Notes under the pieces: model-generated
What the model saw: only the letters and a program-made list of their open reading frames with translations
The model's database searches: none
Told to the model about the DNA's origin: nothing
Translations under genes and position numbers: made by a program
Part shown: in pieces, positions 1-11,600 of the stretch
How positions within the stretch are numbered: position 1 is the stretch's first letter
How the letters are laid out: the number at the start of each line of letters is the position of its first letter
Assembly: GCA_015680685.1 (NCBI GenBank)
Contig: MNCI01011532.1
Coordinates: forward strand, 115,024 to 179,023
Source: Gnetum montanum
Taxonomy: Eukaryota; Streptophyta; Gnetopsida; Gnetales; Gnetaceae
DNA: 64,000 bases
Direction of reading: 5' to 3'

Positions 1-1684
1 TTCTATGTTTTTAATCTGTACAAAATCTTGGCTTAGAGTGCACACATTTAGATAGTACATTTTTGATTTGACAAAATCATTCATGGCTCCCTTAAGAATC
101 ATAAGAAGGTATGTTTATGGGATTGGCTCATGAAGTTCATTGAGTGCAGCACTCCATCTTTGGATAAATTTTTGTACAGGTTCAAGCGGTGCTTGTTTTA
201 CCTGTATCAGGCTATTCAGGTTTCAGGTTGTATTTAAACCTGGTAATGAACTAGTGTAAGAGATCCTCCAAAGAGGATATGGAGTTATGAGGCAAGGCTC
301 GGTACCAGTCTAATGCTCTGCCAATGAGGGACATGGCGAACACACGCAAGATTGCATGGGGCCAAGCCTGAAGCAACAAGCATTCTAGTCTAAATGTGAC
401 TAGATGGGCGTTGGGGTCTCCTTCCCTGTTGTATTTGGTTAGTTAAGGCAAAGAAACTCCTTTGGGCAAGGTTAATGGTGGTACCAAAGAGCTAACAGGA
501 TCTTCTTGGTAAAAGTCTAATACTTTAAGCTCTTCGTTGTTAGCATTTTTGAGGCATTTTACCTCATCAATGAGCTCTTGCATCATTGTTTTTGCTTCAG
601 CCCATTCTTGAGCACTTAGTGGAGCAGTAGGTTGGCTAGTTTAAGTGCCATACAAATTAGATTGCTGTGCAATGGGCAGGAAAGAAGAAAGTTAAGTGGT
701 TGGAGGTTTCACTTGTGGAATATTTACAGTGGGTGCTACTAATGGTGGCATACCATAAGGTGTAGGTTGTTATTGTTGTTGAGCGACAGGGGCTGGCCAT
801 TGGCCAATTGTGGGTTGTGAAGGGAAACTTTGTACCTGGTGTTGTACCGGAGGAGCCAAGGGCATGGTATGAACCTGCACTCGTGGGATGAAGTGTATAG
901 ATGTGGAAGCGGGTATCACGGATGACATCTTGATTACTTGGGGTGGGAAAGTTGCTCCTACATTAGTTTGAGAGGGGGGTTGTTGGGGTTGTACTTGTAA
1001 GAGAGGGGATAACATGGTGACCAGAGGAATAGTGGGGATGGGTATATTGAATTGAGTATTGGTCATAGGGAGAGTGGGAATAAGAGTGGGCGCTTCCTGT
1101 TGGGGCGCATGTGCTTGAGTGCTTTTAACTGTATGAAGAGACATGGTCTCTCCCGTGAAAGGGTAAAATAATGGATTCACGTAAGTATGTGGACTCAGAA
1201 TATGATACAAATCCCCATGTTTAGATTAAGCTGCAAAATTATCTTCCTCATCTCCATTTTGAGATTCTATGGTGGGTTGGTGTGAGGTTTGGTTCCTTGC
1301 CATGAGGAGTTGTGATAGGAGTTCATGGTGGGATTCAATGAGTGGGATGACATCATAGGCGGTGGGAATGAAGTGATGGCTTCCTTTGTAAATTAGCTCA
1401 TAGTGTCTCTTTGCTTTCAGTTCATTTCAATCAACGGCCAGGTTAGCCTGGATTTTAACACAAATAAAATTATATTTTTTAGGAGTTAAGATGGTAAACG
1501 TGTGATCTTTACCTTGCAATCTCAGTGACCAGTTAGGTGGCCCCTGAAAATTCATCTCACCAAGGGTGACCATGGAATCAACGGCAGTGATAGGACCCAA
1601 GATTGTAGTACCGAAGTTGGTAATGGGCATGATGATGGTGTTGGTGTGCACAAGGTCCATTGTCAAAGTTTCTAAATGTAACAT
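1..1684 (-). pseudogene. gag: gag of Tat-like element T1 (partial, runs off left edge)
   Basis: This is the N-terminal part of a Ty3/gypsy capsid gene read on the minus strand. I start it at the ATG at 1684, whose frame runs to 1427. A short interruption follows, then a Pro/Gln/Thr-rich linker frame at 770-1210. Downstream, about 480-120, is the capsid domain of the Retrotrans_gag type, with GDPNAH, a WP pair and LDWYRALP followed by SISSLEDL and a TRFKYNL-like segment. The same order recurs in T2 (8674-12339) and T4 (50255-55836). Few stops and some retained CpG suggest this copy is younger than T2 and T4. Protease and everything downstream lie off the window. Gag would form the cytoplasmic virus-like particle. 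Confidence 0.8.
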
Positions 1685-1703
1685 CGTAAGAGAAAGAAAA
1701 TAA

Positions 1704-1930
1704 ATGGCTAAGTTTCAAAGAGAGAAAATATGGTCAAGTGTCAAACAGTGAAAATATGGCTAAGTGTCAAACAGCAAAAATATGGCTAAGTGTCGAACAA
1801 CGAAATATGGCTAAGTGTCAAAGAGCGAAAATATGGCTAAGTGTCAAAGAGGGAAAATATGGCTAAGTGTTAAAGAGAGAAAATATGGCTAAGTGTTGAA
1901 CAGTGAAAATATGGCTAAGTCTTAAACATC
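1704..1930 (-). repeat. 26-bp tandem repeat, about nine copies, in the T1 leader
   Basis: About nine consecutive copies of a 26-bp unit built on ATGGCTAAGTGTCAAA (plus strand) lie between the gag start and the PBS, so the array would be in the 5' untranslated leader of the T1 RNA. The T2 leader (12361-12480) carries a looser array of the same core, AAAATGGCTAAGT. Confidence 0.85.
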
Positions 1931-2370
1931 GTGAGTAAACTGTAGTGTGTGGAAACCAGGTACAGTGTCTGAAGCTAAGGCATAGCGTCTGGATGCTGGA
2001 TGGGGCATCTAGGTAAGAAAACTAAGTGTTGGACACAACATCTGAGAAGAAAACTTAGATCTAGATGCTGTGAATAGCATCAGAAAAGAGAGATAAGGAT
2101 GATGGATGCTATAAATAATGTCTGAAATTGGTAGAGAGTGTAGGATGCTGTGGGTAGCATCTAGATCTGAAAGAGGAAGGTACATGATGCTATGATTTAA
2201 CCAAGAACGTGCCTGGAAAATTCCAAAACAGCGTCTGGACTGGAACACAGGATTTATGAGTAGGAAACAACGCCTGAATGCTAGGAACAAGGTAGCGTAG
2301 GAATGCTGACAATCACAGCAGCGTGTGAATGCTAGATTTGGGATGCTAAGAGGTGGATCTAATAGAGAAA
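1931..2370 (-). other. T1 5' leader with inverted GATGCT/AGCATC words
   Basis: This is non-coding sequence between the PBS and the 26-bp array. It is dense in the hexamer GATGCT followed within 6-10 nt by its complement AGCATC, for example around 2066-2082 and 2148-2162, which would fold as small hairpins in RNA. No convincing frame is present; a small minus-strand frame at 2009-2290 has no recognisable content. Confidence 0.5.
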
Positions 2371-2390
2371 TGGCCCTCCTTCTAGTATCA
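2371..2390 (-). other. Primer-binding site of T1
   Basis: The minus strand reads TGATACTAGAAGGAGGGCCA. It lies 6 nt inside the LTR boundary and matches the PBS-like sequences next to the LTRs at 12803 and 34342. The tRNA primer is not identified. Confidence 0.75.
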
Positions 2391-2960
2391 TTTTACTGTA
2401 CCATCTAAAATCATCGATGAGAGGCTAGAATGAATGGACACTGAGAGATCTATGAATGAAACAGTAAGACCCTACCTTCACTTGAGGGCAAGCTAGAAAT
2501 CAATGGAGATAGAGTGCCTTGAATGGTCTGCATGCAGATCAAATGAGGACTTCCCCAAGTATACACAATCGTAGTACATTGGGTTATATGTAAATAAATG
2601 CAAAAACCGAACATAAACAAAATAAAAAAATGAATGTAAACTGTTTAAATAACAAAAATAGGAAAACATGAATAGGAAAAATAATGTAAATTGTAGAAAT
2701 CTGAGCAATAATGCAAACTATTTGTATTAATAAACAATTAGAATATGCACTAGTTAGAATGCAATTGTGAAGTGATCGCAAGGCGGATGTTTAGCCCCAA
2801 TGGATGAGAACGGATGCTAGGAACATGCAGGTTTCTTTTCTGGGTTGCAGGTGTACAACATCCAGTCTGTATCAAGCCCAACATATGAGATTGATGTCCA
2901 GATTTCTTAAGTGTGTTAGATTCAAATTTTTCGAACCTTGATCTAGTGGAAAAACAAGAG

Positions 2961-2970
2961 ATTTATAGGA
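2961..2970 (-). promoter_or_regulatory. TATA box of the T1 LTR
   Basis: The minus strand reads TCCTATAAAT, matching the CCTATAAAT(A) core at similar depth in the other T-family LTRs (13478-13487, 54011-54020, 33625-33634). Confidence 0.6.
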
Positions 2971-3563
2971 TTTTAGGCGTGAGATTTGGATTTGGGAGAA
3001 GATCAGTGGCTGCAGAGTGAGCAAACTTTAGATCGGGTGACAGGTGTGTGCATTAACTAGATGCACGAAATGTTATAATGTACAGTGTGTAGTGTGACCA
3101 AGATCTCTTACACTAATGTGTGTAATCCACAGTGTAAGAGTTTGATACGCTGAAAAATGCAAAATGTACAAAGAATGTTAAAGTACAAGAGTGGATCTGG
3201 ATGTCTAGCCTCTGGATCTGCAGATCTGTGCTATTTTTTGCTCTGCCAAGGCCTCTACCATGTGTGGATCTGGCTCTGGCATTTCTATAGTATGTCTTGA
3301 CATCAGCTTCTGGCGTCCAGCATCCATCGTATGAAAGTGTTTATGCTGGGTTTACGTTGCTGGAAGCATGTCAGCGTGACTAATAGCGTATAACCTGAAA
3401 ATAGTGCATTTTGAACCCATTTTTGACCTTTGAGACCCATTTTCGGAGTGGATCTGCATGCCATGGGTCATGAGGGTTCTGTGTGCCAAATTTGAGCTGA
3501 TTTGGATGTCGTTTTGGCCCTGTTTTGGTTGATGACATTGGGCATTATGCTGTGCCACGTATG

Positions 3564-3947
3564 AAAAATAACCCCAGCGTCACCAAGTCAAAATGGCATA
3601 TTTGAGGTCCAAATTTTGATTTTCTAGAGGCTGGGAGCTACTGGGGACCTTGGTGAAGGTTATGGGGGGTCCTTGTGCTTGATTTTGGCCTATTTTGACT
3701 TAGTTTTGTGGCTCCAAAAGTTGGTGACGTTGATCCTTACGTTGTGCCGCGTCTGAAAAATAACCCCAACGTCACCAAGTCCAAATGGCACATTTGAGGC
3801 CCAAATTTTGATTTTCTAGAGGTTGGGAGCTACTAGGGACCTTGGTCAAGGTCATGGGGGGTCCTTGTACCCAATTTCAGCCTATTTTGGCTTAGTTTTA
3901 GGGCTCCAAAAGTTGGTGACGCTAATCCTTACGCTGTGCTACATCTG
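3564..3947. repeat. 192-bp tandem duplication in the T1 LTR U3
   Basis: There are two full units of identical length (3564-3755 and 3756-3947). Both begin AAAAATAACCCCA and contain the GTCACCAAGTC and GGGACCTTGGT blocks. A third copy begins at 3948 and decays, and the preceding sequence ends like a unit. The length matches the roughly 190-bp period of the hairpin array at 40470-43570. Confidence 0.85.
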
Positions 3948-5141
3948 AAAAAGTAACCCCAGTGTACTTAGCCAAAACCCAGCATTTTGAGCTCAAAAAT
4001 TTTGATTCTGGATGCTGAAAGTTGGTGCAATCACCTATAGGTCCCAGGGGGACCTTTCCTGTTGAATCGTGAACCATCGGGGGCTGTTTCGGAGGCCTTC
4101 AAGGTTGGTCATGCGATACTCATGCTTGGGCAGTTGCAATGACTTAACTTGAATCTTGTCTGAAAGTGCTAGGCCAAAATTTTGTGGTATTTTTAGTGGT
4201 CACACCACTCATGGAATAACATGGGTGAGGTTCCTTCTATTAGCACTAGGTATGTGAGCAAGGTAGACCGCTATATTGTATAGATGGTGGGACCATCTAA
4301 GGCAAAGATTAAGAAGCCATGTACTACAAAGAAGGCTACTCTTGAGGTCAAGCGACTCAGTAGCAAGAAGATCTATATCAAGCTTCAAAGCATGCACATA
4401 GAGGTTACAGGTTAGTATGCATAACTTATTAGCTACATTTCTTATATTAATGTATGTTTATATTTTTATGTTTTCATTTAGGCTATGCTATTACCTAGTG
4501 CTAATGTGCTATGTGTATGTGTTGATTACAGAGATCAAAGAGAGGGTGGCTAGAGCAATGGACAAGGTGGCAATAGAAGAAGCACCTCCTTAATCTAAGG
4601 AGGGGAAGGCTCATGAAGATGATTTACCTAGCATACTAGAGATCCTCTAGTAGTTGGAGGAAGAGGGGTTGCTCCACTTTGATGAAGGTGATTTTGATTA
4701 CTTGTTTGATGGTGTGCAGCTAGGTGACCCTCCTGCACTCACACCTAAGGGCTTGCTAGGTAACTAATTTGCATTGTCATCTATTATTATCTTTTACTCT
4801 AGCATCTTTAGCTATTTTTTTATATGCTAATTGCATCATTGTGTTATAGCCTTAGATGTTCCTACTAGTGGTCCCACATCTACATACCACATGGAGCCAT
4901 GGGTAGACCTGCTCGATAAGTTTGCCTTCATGGAAGGCATCATTGAGGACATGGTGGACCATCTACAATAGGTAGATCCCAAGCTTGGTATGTGCATGAT
5001 GTGTTTATTTGCTTATGTTCTTTACCAATTGAATGCTTAGCTTGTGGCTAAGATTAACCAATTGTTTCATGCTAATAGGTTCCAAGCTTTGGTGGGATCC
5101 AAGCAGGGTGGCCAAGGTTGATGCCCTCCGTAACCTTCCTT

Positions 5142-6911
5142 TGTAGGGATCAAAAATGTCAACAACTGGAATAGGACATCGAAAGGTTTGTGAGAATATA
5201 GCTTTTACCCCATGTCCACATGAAGGCCTACTAGAGGTAGAGATAGGGTGCCTAGAATGATGTTGTTGATCAAATAGGGACTTACAGAATACAATGTCGT
5301 AATGGTGCTAAGCATTTGTGCAATGTTTCATAATGCCAATGATGGTGAGTTTAGTTAAGGGTTTCCACCAAAAATAGAAATTGTTAATGCATGGTTACAT
5401 GCAAAAATAGCAAAAATGAAAATAAAATGCCAAAAAAATACACAGAAAGAGAGTGAGAGAGAAAGCAGCACTAGCCCAAATGGGGTTAAAAGCAGTTAAC
5501 CTCAAATGGGGTAAGAAAGGTACATGGTGTACAATAGGTGCAATAGGCAACATAGTCACAGTCTTGGGGTGTCTAGCTACAAGCACAAACATTCTGCCAT
5601 AGTGTCTGTGCTTACCAGGTTGGTCATCAAAAGGTGCAATGGACTACAGTGAATTGTGATGGTGTGCAAATGCCCTCCCTTGCTTAGATGCCAAACGCAC
5701 TTCAAGAATGTCAAATGCCAAAATGCCCAGAATGCAAATTTACCAGCCCATATAACATAGATGACTGTGGTATTTATAAGGCTATGGTTAGCACAAAATG
5801 TTGATCGATTGCCACATGGTAGTGGGAAAGTTGGGACTACGCTGCACTCAACTATGCTATCCATTGAAGAAAATGGTATTAGGATCTAGTGTGGCCCAAT
5901 GGACTGTACAAGACTACTAGACTATGATCATACTACCAAACTATATGTTTGTGTGTCAGAAAGACTGCAATGTACCTGACAAAAATATAAAAAATGCAAG
6001 TTTGGAGACTATGCTCTGAGACTATGCTATCCATTGTGTGAAGTGGTGTCAAGCATATTTACAAAAAGGGGAAAAGTGGAAGGGTGCATGAAAGATGAAA
6101 ATGCTTTTTGAAGGTGTGTTGGAGCTAAGTTGAATGTAGGTGTTATGTTGTGGAGGCCTTTGAAGGTCATTCTGCATGTCTACACTTGACTATGCTTTAG
6201 ACTGGTGGAGAGCGTATTCCCAAACATAGAAAATTTTTGGGCCATGTGCTAACTACACTCTTGGGGAGGCTAACTACACTCCCAACTGGGGTCAAGCATA
6301 GTCTAATACTTAGAGAAATTTCTATAGAAATCAGGCTTCAAGTTTACTATGCTTGACTATGCTCTAGGGTAGTGGAGAGTGTAGTCTCAATAGTTAGAAA
6401 AAATGTAAGAAACTAAGCCTTTAGTGCTAACTACACTTAATTATGCTTCCAGTTAGTGGAGATCATAGTCTCAACACTTGGAAAGTCTGCCAAATTATTT
6501 CTTCCATCCCAACCATGCTTGACTACAGTACAATGTAGTGGAGAGGATAGTCTCTGCCAAACTATTTCTTTCATGTCAACCAGGCTCTATAACTGCTAGC
6601 TTGACACTTAGGAAAATTTGCAAAACTAGCCTTTGTTATTGACTATGATCTCTACTAAATTCTCATGCAATGGAGAGCATAGTCCTAATACTTAGAAAAA
6701 TCTATAGCTTCTTGCTTCATGTTGAAACTTAAGAAAAATTACATAAAAGTTGTCTTTAGGGCTGACTACGCTATCCATTGGGTTGAATACGCTCTAATGC
6801 AATGGAAAGCGTAGTACTAGCACTTAGAAAAATTTTTAGAAAGTTCCCTCATGATGACACTTAGATAATTTTTTTGTGAAAATGTAGTAGCCCAAATTTG
6901 ATGGTGTTTCA
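5142..6911 (-). mobile_element. Solo LTR of the T family, with a 5-bp target duplication
   Basis: It begins TGTAGGGATC and ends GGTGTTTCA, so it has the TG...CA ends of the T-family LTR in minus orientation. It is flanked by TCCTT (5137-5141) and TCCCT (6912-6916), a target duplication with one transition. No PBS or PPT accompanies it. Removing it joins the two halves of an antisense-gene exon in frame (NLP then LEVY). It is closely related to the T2 LTR at 12803-14241. Its 3' two thirds are a run of hairpin words GACTAYGCTC/GAGYGTAGTC. Confidence 0.85.
5771..5780 (-). promoter_or_regulatory. TATA box of the solo LTR
   Basis: The minus strand reads CTTATAAATA, about 640 bp from the LTR 3' end, as in the related LTRs. 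Confidence 0.55.
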
Positions 6912-7846
6912 TCCCTCTTGAAGTGTATTAGGTGTCTCATTGGATGTACGAAATAGCGAGTAAGTGAACACTTTCTTGTAAGAAGGCGTTGTGGATTTGC
7001 AAGTTCTTGAATGAGAACCTATGGAAACTCATGCATGAGCTTTAGGAGAGAGTGACTAGCTAGGATATGAAGATTAACGATCTTCAATCTAGATATGACT
7101 TTCTAGTGGCTAGGTCATAGGGAGATAGCACCTGGCAAACCTTTGAGATAGAAAATGCTTGATATTGGTTGGCTCTTAGAGGCAAGAATGAGGCCACCCA
7201 AGAGGTGATAGAGCAACAATTGCAGATGAACTTGCTCACCTAAAAGAATCAAGATTATAAGAATTATAGCACTAAGGTGTATTGATGGGAGTAGACATAG
7301 AAGAATCACAAGCATTAATGTAAGTGTGAGCATGAAACATACCTTCGATGGTACAAGGAGTCTATTGAGCACTGCCATCTTGAGATATTTCTTGAGGTGA
7401 TTGTTAGAAGATAGGCTTATGAGTTAATTGTGTAGCATATATTGGTGAGTGGCTTTCCTAAGTGGTAGATCATCACCTCTTTGGGAGAGGCTTCCTCTAC
7501 TACCATCTTGATGGAGTAGCCCACATGGACCACCATGGATAAAGGCAAGACCCTTGCAAGGATTGATTTTGGCTAAGAGGACTGGATGTAGCTTTTTGAG
7601 GCTAATATCCTCTAATGCTTGGAGGATGGCCTTGAAAAGTTACCCCCAAAAGACACAAATGTAAGACCCTCTCAGGTTAGTTGTTAATTTTTATGCTTTT
7701 TCATGTTTTGGTTTAGCTTATGTATTACAAGTTTGCTTACTAAGTATTCATTTTTCTTTTTGCAGTTGTGGTAAAAGGCACTAAGAGATGCTATTGGCCC
7801 CTATGACATAGTGGGGGAAGAAGAACCTCCACCTCCACCTACTTGA

Positions 7847-8040
7847 GCATGACCTGATGTAGCCTTACTGTTCGACAATTTTTGTTATGTCTCTACTATT
7901 CATGCTATGTACTATTATTCATGTGAAAGGTGATGAATGCATTTGCTATATGTAGTGTATAATGTGTAAACTTTCTTTTTATTTGCTATGTGCTTACTAT
8001 TCTTACTATGCAATGAGTGAATGCACTAAGTTAGAATTAT
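7847..8040. other. Short stretch downstream of the antisense gene
   Basis: AT-rich sequence lies between the antisense-gene stop and the minisatellite. It may be the 3' untranslated region of the plus-strand gene. No separate feature is seen. Confidence 0.35.
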
Positions 8041-8410
8041 GCGACGAAAGTACGACTAGGCCATTGTGAGCCCCATGCTAGTTTAAGGCCTTAGTAAGAG
8101 GGCCAATGCTAGTTTAAGGCCATCCCAGGCAATGATGATATTTTAAGGCTATTTCAAGCCACATTGATAGGATTAATAATAATAGTCTAAGGACATTCCA
8201 GGTTTCATGTTGCCAGTTTAAGGCCATGGTGGGATACGATGATAGTTCTAGGCCATTTCTAGCCATGGATGCCAGTTTAAGGCCATGGTGGGTTGCGCAT
8301 TGCTAGTTTAAGGTCATGGTGGACTGTAGAGGTAGAATTATAGGTGGTAGTTTAAGGCCATTTTAGGCCATGCATTGCTAGTTTAAGGCCATGGAGGGCC
8401 ATGCAATGCT
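8041..8410 (-). repeat. T-family minisatellite, downstream of protease
   Basis: About ten degenerate units of roughly 30 bp, TGCTAGTTTAAGGCCATGGT plus GGGCCATG (plus strand), lie here. The same unit recurs after protease in T4 (49860-50070), before RT in T4 and T5, and after integrase in T3 and T4, in the same orientation relative to the element's sense strand. Confidence 0.85.
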
Positions 8411-8673
8411 AATTCTCTTTTTGCGATTTTGGATTTTTTAATTTTTATGGATTTTTATGTTTTTCATGCATAAGCTAATAACTGCTAAAGGGTAAACTAA
8501 ATAAGAAAATTCATAAACTAAGAAGAATGCACAAAAAATAAAATAAATGCATAAATAGAGTGGAACAATGTGTAATATAAACAATCAAGGTAAAAGTAAA
8601 TGCATAAACAAATGTAGTGTAAGCAACAAAAGGTGAAATGCATAGTGTGTAAAAGTGAAGGGCAAGTAGGCAC
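8411..8673 (-). other. AT-rich spacer after the gag-protease frame
   Basis: This starts at a possible 5' splice site (minus strand CTAG then GTGCCT at 8674/8673) following the last conserved gag-protease residues (SLKHAR). The frame stays open into it but the composition changes to AT-rich sequence, so I end the coding region at 8674. Confidence 0.3.
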
Positions 8674-11600
8674 CTAGCATGTTTTAGGCTAACGAAGGGT
8701 ACCTTAGTTGCGTAGTTGCTTCCTAACCTAGTGTGGGTTAGGAGGTGCATACGATAGTCTCCTAAAACTTCACTCATGATGTTGAAGGGTAACTGAGCCC
8801 ATAGAGCATCCTTCAGGAGGTCATCGACTTATTTTGCTTATTTGGGTGGGTTAACCTCACACATTTCATCCTTGTTCTTTACTGTAGATGTGTCATTAGG
8901 GAACTCCACCTCTGACCCTTGCTCCATGTCTATGTTGTTAATGGCCAGAGGGGTTGCATTGTCATCATGGATAATGACCTTGCCACCTTCATATGGAAGG
9001 TGTATTTCTTGATCAATGGGAGAGGAGACGACCCATAATTGGGCCAACCAAGGCCTACCTAATATTGAGTTGAAGCTTGAAATTTCCTCTACAATGATGA
9101 ATTCAACAGTGATGGGGAATTCTTCCCTTGCCACAAAGGCTATTGTGACGATTCCCCTAATGATGATGTGTGATCCATTGAAGGATTTTAGGCACGTGGA
9201 TTTTGTTAGTTTGATTTTCTCTATGAGGTCTAGTTTATTAATGATGTCATTGTCAATGTGCACCCTTGGAATTTTGCATTGCCCAATGTGTATTATGATG
9301 AACATGGACATTGTTATGACTTGACCCTTCTTATGGTTAACCTTAATTACCTTGTCATAGAATGCAAGGGGTATTGAGCTTGATTCCTATGGCATGGGAG
9401 GAAACATCATAGCATGGATGGAATGCTCATTTTTTGGGATGTCCTCTATGATAGAAATGAAGGTCAACATTTAGACTAGTGCTTCATGATGAGTAGAGGA
9501 GGTCATAATCAGGTCATACAGGGTCAACATTGTGTTCTTTTTCTTTAGGTCCTACCCAACCTAGGCTAATGCATCTAGGAAGTCCTTTTCATTGTCTACC
9601 ATTTTTCTGCCCTTGGCCTCATCCATGTGACCTAAGAGATAGATCTCTCATGGAGGGGACTTGGGCTTTACTTTCCTAGCCTATTTGGGGGCCTCAATGC
9701 CTCATTGTGGCTTACTAGTAATGGCCTTTTCATTTTCTTTGGCTATAGGGACTACAGATAGGGGTACTATCTTTGGTGGATCTAGCACATTTTTCTCTTG
9801 ATGTTGTCTAATCATCCTATTAGCTAGATGATCATTAGGTCTATTTTTTTGACATCTATATGGTCTATTGTTGTGGCTAGTAGGATTGGCTTTGGGTGAG
9901 AAGGGAATGACATGTTACCCATCACTGAACTTTAGGTAGGTGAGGGGTCAGCATATTGTCACATCCTAACATCAAAGGGTGGCTAAATTATTGCTACCAC
10001 AATGTGTTGTGGAATCCTAATCACAAAGGATGTTGTGGGTGCCTGAGGTGGCCCTCTAATGATGAAAGAAGGCCTTGAACTTATGGAGGCCAAGGAGGCC
10101 CCTACATTGCTAGAGGGCACATGGACCATGAATGGCTACTACATTAGCTTCGAGTTATCATTAATGTTGTTTACCCTACATCATTCACATTCAAAGGGCC
10201 CTTGTATACCCTCATAGATTTATTTTGAGGCCTCATTAGGTTGGCAGCATTGAGCACCAACTTGCCTCTATCGATCATTCATTCTAGGTCATCCTTTAGA
10301 GCCATCCAAAAGTCAGTGTTATGCCCAAGCAACTAGTGATAGTGACAAAACCTATATAACCTAAAGTGTTTTGGTACTAGTGGCTCATTCAAGGTTGTTC
10401 ATGTAGGAATCCTTAGAAGCTCATAGTATATATTGTGTCTTTTGCAAGCATCCTTAGACATCTACTTTGATTAGATGCATCTAGCCTTTAGTAGTTGATC
10501 TAATAGTTTCAAAGGTTTAAGGGGTAATGAGGTATACTTTGAGTGATCCTTGCACTTAAAGGTGGGACTTAGAGCTACTTACACCATGGTCACTGATGAT
10601 ATAGGCTAGTTAGTTATTGCACTAGAGTTGGTAGTTTTGTTGTTGGCCAGGGCCTTAGGTGGCTTGGCCATTGGCTTTGGATTAGTTGTTTTGGCCTCAT
10701 TAGCCATAGTTTTCATGGTTTTCATTTTATTTCCCTTGCCTTTATCCTTCTTGGCATGTAACTTCGTATAGGCCATGTATGGTAGGTCCTTGCTAGCTTC
10801 TATCACATCCTGTATGTTTTTTTTTAGGAAAATGGGTAGCTCAAAGATTTTGGAGCCAAATAGTACAAATTTGACTTAATAAATTCATTAACTACATCCT
10901 TGAAGATGGCTAGGAGGTGCATATTTGCTATAGCCTCATGGATTTCATTTAGTGATGCACTCCAATATTGGATAAATTTTTGCATGGGCTTTAGATGAAC
11001 CTACTTGATTTGCATGAGCTAGTCAAGGATGGTTTCTAACTTTAAGTTGTACTTGAAGCACATGTTGAATTGTCTTTGTAGATCCTCCAAAGAGGAGATA
11101 GAGTCCTTAGGTAACACTCAATACTAGTCGAGTACATTTCTAGTGACTGACATGGTGAAGACACATATGATGGCATGTGGCCATGCCTATAATAATAAGC
11201 ACTTGGACCAAAAGGTTACCAAGTGGACGTTGGGGTTCCCTTCATTGTTTTACTTGGTGAAGTGGGGTAGCAGGATCCTAGTTGGGAGAGTCAGTGGTAA
11301 AATAGTAGGACTTATGGGATTGTCCTGGTAGAATTCCACCATGTGAACTATTTAAAAGGAGTCAACCTTGAGCCACTTCACCTCTTCCATTAAGATTTGG
11401 ATTAGCTGGAATGCTTGATCCAATCCTTGGGATGTGGTAGTGGGCTACACTAATAGTGCTACTCACTATGCTAGTTGTGTGGTCCATGACTTAGCTACAA
11501 GTTTTAGGGCCATGCGAGATGCTTGTTGCATTGGCTTGAGCTTTGGGTACAGTAACCAAGGCAAACCACATGTGTATGCATTGCACCATTACTAAAGGTG

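Larger units (their letters stand above)
2397..4195 (-). repeat. 5' LTR of T1 (about 1.8 kb)
   Basis: The lower edge, TGTACCATC, is the complement of an LTR 3' end in ...GGTACA and abuts a 6-nt spacer and the PBS. The upper edge is placed near 4195 by alignment with the edges at 6911 and 14241 (GTGGTATTTT versus GGTGTTTCA) and is less certain. A minus-strand TATA box lies at 2961-2970, leaving about 570 bp for R-U5. The interior holds a 192-bp tandem duplication. The sequence to the right is a truncated antisense gene, so T1 inserted into T2. Confidence 0.75.
4215..7846 (+). pseudogene. Antisense spliced gene of T2, 5'-truncated, split by a solo LTR
   Basis: This plus-strand gene lies inside minus-strand T2 and is homologous, exon by exon, to 47690-49553 in T4. 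Exons inferred from GT-AG junctions and protein matches are about 4215-4410, 4532-4759, 4850-4987, 5079-5141 joined to 6912-7675, and 7766-7846. Matching landmarks are a Lys-rich KKP/VKRL stretch ending exon 1; EPWVDLLDKFAFMEG (PWVETPDKVEFLHG in T4); a WDPSR...LRNLP segment (WNPNR...LPRLP); QMNLLTKNQDY (QMNLISQN); and a C-terminus with AIGPYD then a Pro run before the stop (ICGPN in T4). There are many in-frame stops. The solo LTR at 5142-6911 interrupts exon 4, and the start was removed by T1. The function is unknown; long helices with charged repeats suggest coiled coil in the 6950-7450 part. Confidence 0.65.

Noticed and set aside
8041-8410. CRISPR-like array
   Set aside because: Units are degenerate, have no unique spacers of constant length, recur inside retroelements, and the DNA is eukaryotic.
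9016-9324. Plus-strand frame of 102 codons
   Set aside because: It is the opposite strand of the T2 protease, which has clear family motifs.
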